Positions 54,401-63,400 of a stretch of DNA of 64,000 bases are shown in pieces. How positions within the stretch are numbered: position 1 is the first letter of the stretch; the number at the start of each line of letters is the position of its first letter. This DNA comes from Pseudomonas paralactis (GTDB lineage Bacteria > Pseudomonadota > Gammaproteobacteria > Pseudomonadales > Pseudomonadaceae), in the NCBI RefSeq assembly GCF_001439735.1, contig NZ_JYLN01000006.1, forward strand, positions 62,001 through 126,000, given 5' to 3'. The notes beneath the pieces are model-generated. The model ran no database searches, had not been told where the DNA came from, and saw nothing but the letters and a program-made list of their open reading frames with translations. A program made the translations under genes and the position numbers.

Positions 54401-57400
54401 CTTGCGCGATCATTTGCTACTGAGCCTGGCCGAACATATGGTGCCCAGCGCTTTCGTGCGTCTGCAGGCGTTCCCCCTGACCACCAACGGCAAGCTCGAC
54501 CGCAAAGCCTTGCCCGTACCCGATGCCGACGCGTTGGCTCGGCGCAGTTATGCCGCGCCCCAAGGTGCGGTGGAAAACACCATTGCGATGATCTGGCAAG
54601 ACCTGCTCAAGCTCGACCAGGTGGGGCGTGACGATAACTTCTTTGAGTTGGGTGGGCATTCGCTGCTGGCGGTCAAGCTGATCGAACGCATGCGCCAGGT
54701 AGAGCTGAGCGCCGATGTACGTGTGTTGTTCGGCCAGCCGACCCTGGCGGCCCTCGCGGCGGCGGTGGGCGGGCACCATGAGGTGCAGGTCCCGGCCAAT
54801 CTGATTCAAGAAGACAGTGAGCGCATCACGCCAGACATGCTGCCCTTGGTTGAACTGGGCCAGGCCGCCATCGATCACATCCTGCAGGCCGTACCCGGTG
54901 GCGTGGCCAACGTGCAGGACATTTACGGTCTGGCGCCGTTGCAGGCCGGTATTCTCTACCACCACCTGGCAACCACCGAAGGCGATCCCTACGTGTTGCA
55001 GGTGCAGTTGCGCTTTAACGACCAGTGCGCGGTGGATGGCTTTATCCAGGCGCTGCACAGCGTCATCGAACGCAACGATATCCTGCGCACAGCCATTCTC
55101 TGGGAGGGCCTGGAGGAGCCGGTGCAAGTGGTGTTGCGCCAGGCGCCGCTGGCCGTTGAGCGCTTGGATACCCAGGGCGCCGATGCCCTGGCGCAGTTGC
55201 AACAGCGCTTCGACCCTCGCCACTATCGCCTGGACCTGTCCCGCGCTTCGCTGATGCGCCTGGCCTATGCAGAAGAGGTGGGCGGCTTTGTCGGCATCCT
55301 GCTGTTGCACCATATCCTGCTTGATCACACAGCCCTGCAAGTGCTGGTTGAAGAAATGAGCGCCAGCCTGCATGGCAATCGCGCGCAACTGCCTGACGCG
55401 GTGCAGTACCGCAACTATGTGGCTCAGGCGCGGCTGGGCCTGAGCCAGGCCCAGCACGAATCCTTCTTCAGCCAGATGCTCGGCGATATCGACGAACCGA
55501 CCCTGGCCTTCGGTTTGCAGGACGTGAACGGCGACGGCAGCGGCATTCATGAGGCCCATTTGCCGCTGGAACCGACCCTCAGCCTGGCCCTGCGCGAACA
55601 GGCACGGCAGCTGGGTGTCAGCACGGCGAGCCTGGTGCATCTGGCTTGGGCTCAGGTGCTGGGTCAGGTGTCCGGCCAGCAGGACGTGGTGTTCGGCACT
55701 GTGTTGCTGGGCCGTATGCAGGGCGGCGAGGGCGCCGACCGAGCGCTGGGAATGTTCATCAATACCTTGCCGCTGCGGGTCAGCCTCGGCAGCGTCGGCG
55801 TGCAAGCCGGCGTACGCGCCACCCATGCGCGCCTGGCGCAGTTGCTCGGGCATGAACACGCCGCGCTGTCCCTGGCCCAGCGTTGCAGCGGCGTACCGGG
55901 TTCGTTGCCGTTGTTCAGCACCTTGCTCAACTACCGGCACAGCGCGCCGGAGGAAGCGCCGGGGGACAACCCCTTTGGCGCATTCGGTATCCAGATCCTC
56001 AGCTCCGAAGAACGCAGCAACTACCCGCTGGTGCTCAACGTCGATGACCTGGGGATTGGCTTTGCCCTGACGGTGCAAGGCGTCACCCACCTGGATGTGC
56101 AACGCGTGGGCGAGTACATGCTCACCGCGTTGCGCCATGTGGTAAGCGCGCTGCAACACGCGCCGACCACCGCCTTGCACGAAGTGTCGATTCTACCCCC
56201 TGCCGAGCGTCATCAAGTGCTGGTAGGTTTCAACGCCACCGCCCGGCAATACCCCTCGCAACTTACTGTCTCGCAACTGTTTGAAGCCCAGGCGCTGGCC
56301 CGCCCTGAAGCGCCGGCGGCGGTGCAGGGCGAGCTGTCACTGAGCTACCGTGACCTCAATCGCCGTGCCAACCGCCTGGCCCATCATCTGATCAGCCAGG
56401 GTGTGCAGCCCGGCGAAAGCGTGGCGATTGCCTTGCCGCGTTGCCTGGATCTGCTGGTCTGCCAACTGGCGATCCTCAAGTGCGCTGCGGTGTATGTGCC
56501 GCTGGACGTCAACGCGCCTGTCGAACGCCAGGCCTTCATCGTCAAAGACAGCGGCGCACGCCATGTGCTGGACGACCTGGCGCAGTTGGATCTGGACGCG
56601 CAGTCGCCCGCTAACCTCGACCTGGCCCACTCTGCGCAAAGTGTTGCCTACATCCTCTACACCTCCGGCTCCACCGGGGCACCCAAGGGCGTGCAAGTGC
56701 CCCATCTCGCCATCTCACGCCTGGTGCTCAACAACGGCTTTGCCGAATTTAATGCCCACGACCGCGTGGCTTTCGCTTCCAACCCGGCATTTGACGCCAG
56801 CACCCTCGACGTGTGGGCACCGTTGCTCAATGGCGGTTGTGTGGTGGTGGTCGAGCAGGCGCAGCTGTTATCCCGGGCCGCGTTCGCCGAGCTGTTGCAG
56901 GCGCAGGCGGTCAGCGTGTTATGGATGACCGCAGGACTGTTCCATCAGTACGCCGATGCGTTGATGCCGGTGTTCCGCCAATTGCGCTACCTGATCGTCG
57001 GCGGCGACGTGCTTGACCCTCAGGTGATTGGCCGGGTGCTCAAGCTCGGCAAACCCGAGCATCTGCTGAATGGGTATGGCCCGACCGAAGCCACCACGTT
57101 CTCCACCACGTTTGAGATCACCACGCTGTGCGAGGGTGCCATTCCGATTGGCCGACCGATTGCCAACGCCCAGGTCTATGTGCTGGATGCGCGCCAGCAA
57201 CCGCTGCCCGTGGGTGTGACCGGCGAGCTGTATATCGGCGGAGCGGGCGTTGCCAAGGGCTACTTGAACCAGCCCCAACTGAGCGCGCAAAAGTTTGTCC
57301 CGAACCCATTCGGCGATGGCCACCTGTACCGCAGCGGTGATCTGGCCTGCTGGCGCGCCGACGGCAACTTGCTGTACCAGGGGCGCAATGACCTGCAAGT

Positions 57401-60400
57401 GAAGATTCGCGGCTTTCGTATCGAACCTCGTGAAATCGAAGCGTGCCTGGGCACCTGTGCCGGGATCAGGGATGTTGTGGTGCTGGTTCGCGAAGACGAG
57501 CCCGGCGACAAACGTTTAGTTGCCTATTACACCGCCGACGCAACGCTGGATATCGCAAGCCTGCGCGCTCATCTGCTGGGCCAGTTGCCTGACTACATGG
57601 TGCCTTCGGCTTATGTGTGGCTGGCGCAGTTGCCGCTCACCGCTAACGGCAAGCTCGACCGCAAGGGGTTGCCGGCGCCGGACCAGAATGCGCTGCTCAG
57701 TCGTGGCTACGAAGCCCCGCAAGGCGAGGTGGAAACCTTGTTGGCGCAGATCTGGCAGGACGTGCTCAAGCTCGAACGCGTTGGGCGCCACGATCATTTC
57801 TTTGAGTTGGGCGGCCATTCGCTGCTGGCGGTGAGCCTGATCGAGCGCATGCGCCAAGTGGGCCTGAGTGCCGATGTGCGCGTGCTGTTCAGTCAGCCGA
57901 GCCTGGCGGCGTTGGCGTTGGCGGTGGCGGTGGGCAGTGGTCGCGAAATCCTGGTGCCGGCCAATGGCATCCCGACCGGTTGCACGCAGATCACACCGTC
58001 GATGCTGAGCCTGGCGCAACTGACTGCGCAGGCCATCGAGCGAATCGTCGCCAGCGTGCCGGGTGGTGCGGCGAATGTGCAGGATATTTACCCGCTGGCG
58101 CCGTTGCAGGAAGGGATTCTCTACCACCACCTCAGCGCCGAACAGGGCGACCCGTACTTGCTGCAATCGCGCATGGCGTTCGACAGCATCGAGCGCTTGC
58201 ACGGGTTCATGGGCGCGCTGCAACAGGTGGTGGCCCGCCACGACATTCTGCGCACGGGCGTGGTCTGGGAGGGCCTGGACAACCCGGTGCAAGTGGTGCG
58301 GCGCGAGGCGCAGCTGGTGGTGCAGGAGGTTCATCTGGACCCGGCCGACGGCGGCATCCTCGAACAACTGCATGAGCGCTTCGATGCCCGGCACTACCGC
58401 CTGGACATCACCCAGGCGCCGTTGCTGCGCATGGTCTATGCCCAGGACCCGGTGCACAACCGCGTTGCGGCGATCCTGCTGTTTCACCACCTGGCGCTGG
58501 ACCACACAGCCATGGAGGTGGTCGGCCAGGAAATGCACGCCTTTATGTTCAACCAGGCCCAGGACTTGCCCGCTGCCGCGCCGTTTCGCAACTACGTGGC
58601 CCAGGCGCGACTGGGTGTCAGTGTGGCCGAGCATGAACAGTTCTTTCGCGAGATGCTCGCCGATGTCGGCGAACCAACCTTGCCGTTTGGTTTGCAGGAT
58701 GTGCAGGGCGACGGCCGCGCCATCGAGGAAGCCGCGCTGCCACTGGACGCCGCGCTGGCGCAGCGGGTCCGCCAGCAGGCGCGACAGCGGGGCGTGAGCG
58801 CCGCGAGCCTGATGCACCTGGCCTGGGCCCAGGTGGTGGGGCTGGTGTCCGGCCGCGATGACGTGGTGTTCGGCACCGTGCTGATGGGCCGTATGCAAGC
58901 TGGCGACGGCGCGGACCGGGCGCTGGGGATGTTTATCAACACCTTGCCGCTGCGGGTCGATGTTGCCGCCGGGGCGTCAGCGGCGGTCAAGGCCACCCAT
59001 GCGCGCCTGAGTGCTTTGCTTGGGCATGAACATGCCTCGCTGGCCCTGGCTCAGCGTTGCAGCGGTGTGCCGACCAGCACGCCCTTGTTCAGCGCCTTGC
59101 TCAACTACCGTCACAGCAACCCCGGCGAAATGGCCCGCGACGGCCATGGCATCTGGGAGGGCGTGCAACTGCTGGGTGGTGAGGAACGCAGTAATTACCC
59201 GTTGACCCTGAGCGTGGATGACCTGGGTGACGGCTTCGGGCTGAGCGTGCTGGCGGTGCCGCAGATCGGCGCGCAGCGTCTATGCGACTACATGCACAAC
59301 GCTGTGGCGCAGTTGCTCACAGCCTTGGAAGATACGCCGGACGCTGCCCTCAATCGCCTGCCGATCCTGCCCGCGACGGAGTGTGAAACCCTGCTGCGCG
59401 AGTTCAACGCCACGGCCCAGGACTTCCCCCGTGGCCACACCGTGCCGGGTGCCTTTGAGGTGCAGGCCGAGCGCCAACCCCACGCCATTGCCGTGCAGCA
59501 GGGCGGTGAGGCGCTGACCTATCAGCAGCTCAATCAGCGTGCCAACCAGTTGGCTCATCACCTGCTGGCACTCGGCGTGCAGCCGGATGATCGCGTGGCG
59601 CTGTGCTGCCGTCGCGGCCCGCAGATGCTGGTGGGGCTGTTGGGCATTCTCAAGGCCGGCGCCGGCTATGTGCCGATTGACCCGGCGTATCCCGCCGAAC
59701 GTGTCGCTTATTTATTGCAGGACAGCGCCCCGGTGGCGGTACTGGCTGAGGCCAGCACCCGTGACCTGCTGGGGGCGGTCACGTTGGTCGACTTGCATGA
59801 CCCGGCCTGGCAGCACCTGCCCATCAACAATCCACAGCTGCCCGTGCTGACGCCTGCGCACCTGGCCTACGTCATCTACACCTCCGGCTCCACCGGCCAG
59901 CCCAAGGGCGTGATGGTCGAACACCACAACGTGGAAAACCTGGTGCATTGGCACTGCGAAGCCTTTGGTTTGGCCGCTGCGAGTCACACCAGCAGCGTGG
60001 CCGGGTTTGGTTTTGATGCGATGGCCTGGGAAGTCTGGCCAGCCTTGTGCGTCGGTGCGACTTTGCACCTGCCGCCCGCCGAAGTCGGCAATGAAACCAT
60101 TGATGAACTGCTGGCCTGGTGGCTGGCGCAGCCGTTGGACGTAAGCTTTTTGCCCACGCCGGTAGCCGAGTACGCGTTCAGCCAAAACCTGCAACACCCC
60201 ACCTTGCGCATCCTGCTGATCGGCGGCGATCGCTTGCGTCAGTTCACCCAGGAACGGCGTTTTGCCGTGATCAACAACTATGGCCCCACCGAAGCCACGG
60301 TAGTTGCCACCTCCGGCCGCGTGCGGGCCGGGCAGGCATTGCATATCGGTCGGCCCATCGCCAATGCGTGCAGCTATGTGCTGGATGCGCAGTTACGCCC

Positions 60401-63400
60401 GGTGCCGGTGGGTGTGGCCGGTGAGTTGTATGTAGGCGGCAGCGGCGTCGCACGGGGTTACTTGAATCGCCCGGACTTGACTGCTGAACGCTTCCTGCAA
60501 GACCCGTTCAACCCCGGGCGCATGTACCGCACCGGCGACCTGGTGCGCTGGTTGCCCGATGGCAACCTGGAGTACCTGGGCCGCAACGATGACCAGGTCA
60601 AACTGCGTGGCGTGCGAGTTGAACTGGGCGAAATCGAAAGCCGCCTGGCGGCGCTGGACGGCATTCGCGAGGCGGTGGTGCTGGTGCGTGAGGGTCGATT
60701 GTTGGCCTGGTTCACCGAGCAACAAGCGCTGAGCATCGAAACTTTGCGCACGCAATTGCAGGCCCAGCTTCCCGATGCGCTGGTGCCGGTCGCCTACATG
60801 CGCCTTGATGTGTTGCCGCTGACCGCCAACGGCAAGCTGGACCGCAAGGCGTTGCCCGATCCCGATCAGGCCGCTGTGCTGAGCCGCGAGTACCAGGCCC
60901 CCCAGGGCGAGGTTGAAACCACCCTGGCGCGTATCTGGGCCGAGGTGTTGCAGGTGGAGCAGGTGGGGCGCCATGACCACTTCTTCGAACTGGGCGGCCA
61001 TTCGTTGTTGGCCGTCAGCCTGATCGAGCGTATGCGCCAGGTCGGCCTCAGCGCCGACGTGCGCGTGCTGTTCAGTCAACTGACCCTGGCCGCGCTGGCC
61101 GCTGCTGTCGGCAGTGGTCGCGAGGTGCAAGTGCCGGCCAACCGCATCAGTGCCGAGTGCCAACGTATCACCCCGGACATGCTGACGCTGGTGACCCTTG
61201 ATCAGTGCGCGATTGATCAGGTAGTCGCCCAGGTACCCGGCGGTGCTGCCAACGTACAGGACATCTACCCACTGGCGCCTTTGCAGGAAGGCATTTTCTA
61301 CCATTACCTCACGGCCGAGCAGGGCGACCCGTACCTGCTGCAATCGCACCTGGCGTTTGACCGTGTCGAGCGTCTGCATACCTTCGCCCAGGCGCTGCAA
61401 CAGGTGATCGACCGCCATGACATCCTGCGCACCGGGGTGGTGTGGGAGGGGCTGGCGCAACCGCTGCAAGTGGTGTGGCGCAAGGCGGCGCTGAGCGTTC
61501 AGGAACTGCATTTGCACGGCGATGTACTTGCCGGCCTGCATGAGCGTTTCGATGCGCGGCATCATCGCCTGGATATCAGGCAGGCGCCGCTGATCCGCCT
61601 GATGTACGCCCAGGACCCGGCCAACCAGCGCGTGGTGGCGGTGCTGCTTTACCACCATATCGCCCTGGACCACACAGCGTTCGATGTGGTGCTGCGGGAA
61701 ATGCAGGGTTACCTGCTCGGCCACCCTGCGCCCACCCACGCTCCGATGCCGTATCGCAACTACGTGGCTCAGGCGCGCCTGGGTGTCAGCGAGCAGGAGC
61801 ACGAAGCCTTCTTCCGCCAGATGCTTGGCGATGTGGATGAACCGACGCTGCCGTTCGGTTGGCAGGATGTGCGCGGCGACGGCAGTGCGATTGAAGAACA
61901 TACCCTGCAACTGGACAACCACCTGAACCGGCGCCTGCGCAGCCAGGCGCGGCTGTTGGGCGTCAGCGGCGCCAGCCTGTTTCATCTGGCCTGGGCACAG
62001 GTGCTGGCCGCGGTATCGGCGCGCCACACGGTGGTATTCGGCACCGTACTGGTTGGCCGCCTGCAAGGTGGCGAGGGCGCTGACCGGGCCTTGGGGGTGT
62101 TTATCAATACCTTGCCGCTGCGCCTGGACATCAATGACCAGGGCGCCCACGCCGCCGTGCGGGCCACCCATGCGCGCCTCACCGAGTTGCTCGGCCATGA
62201 GCACGCTTCCCTGGCCCTGGCCCAGCGTTGCAGCGGCGTGGCGGCACCGGCGCCGTTGTTCAGCTCGATGCTCAACTATCGCCATCGCGGCGCCGCCACC
62301 CGTTCGGCGGATGCGCACTTGGCGTGGGAAGGTATGCAGACCCTGGTCAATGACGGGCGCACCAATTACCCGTTGACCCTGAACGTGGATGACCTGGGTG
62401 ATGGTTATGCGTTCACTGCCTTGGCCCAAGTGGATGCGCAACGGCTCTGCGGTTATATGCACAACGCCTTGTCCGCACTGGTCGAAGCCCTTGAGCAGGC
62501 ACCCCACCAGGCGATCAATCGCCTGTCGATCCTGGGACCAGAAGAGCGGCAACAGCTGCTGGTGCGATTCAATGCCACCGAGGTCAACTACAACCTCGAC
62601 CAGACCCTGCACGGGATGTTCGAGGCCCAGGTTCTGCGCACGCCGCACGCCGTGGCGGTAAAGGCGGGCGAGCAACAGCTGACCTACCAGCAGCTCAACG
62701 AGCACGCCAACCGCCTGGCCCATCACCTGCGTGAAAGGGGCGTGCAGCCGGACTCACGGGTTGGCATTTGCCTGGAGCGTGGCCTGGATATGGTGATCGG
62801 CCTGTTCGCCATCCTCAAGGCCGGTAGCGGTTATGTGCCGCTGGACCCGGCCTACCCGCAAGAACGCATCGCCTACATGCTGCAAGACAGCGCGCCGGTG
62901 GTGGTGCTGGCCCAAGCCGCCACTCGTGCCTTGCTGGGCGACGTGGCCGTGATCGACCTCGACCACTGCACCTGGCACCAGCAGTCGTGCGTCAACCCGC
63001 AGGTCGCGGGCCTCACTGCGCGGCACACGGCCTACGTGATCTACACCTCCGGTTCCACCGGCCAGCCCAAGGGCGTGATCAATGAACACGCCGGGGTGGT
63101 CAACCGTCTGTTGTGGATGCAGGACGCCTATGGCCTCAAGGCCCACGACGCGGTGTTGCAGAAAACCCCGTTCAGCTTCGACGTGTCGGTATGGGAGTTC
63201 TTCTGGCCGCTGTTCACCGGTGCACGCCTGGTGATGGCGCGGCCTGGTGGGCACAAGGACCCTGCGTACCTGTGTGAAGTGATCGAAGCAGAAAACATCA
63301 CCACCCTGCATTTTGTGCCGTCGATGCTCGATGTGTTTCTGGCCCATGGCGATGTGAGCCAGGCGGCCGGGCTGGTGCGTGTGATGTGCAGCGGCGAGGC

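Noticed and set aside
60085..60240. Reading the third adenylation pocket as DAWPLGNVVK
   Set aside because: Aligning the conserved proline after the pocket residue shifts the fourth position to Leu, giving DAWLLGNVVK, which is one residue from a known Leu code and fits viscosin.
60393..62726. Minus-strand frame of 777 codons opposite viscB
   Set aside because: Antisense shadow of repeated NRPS modules. Similar shadows occur at 51528-53336, 54417-56180 and 57516-58898 because the modules are alike.
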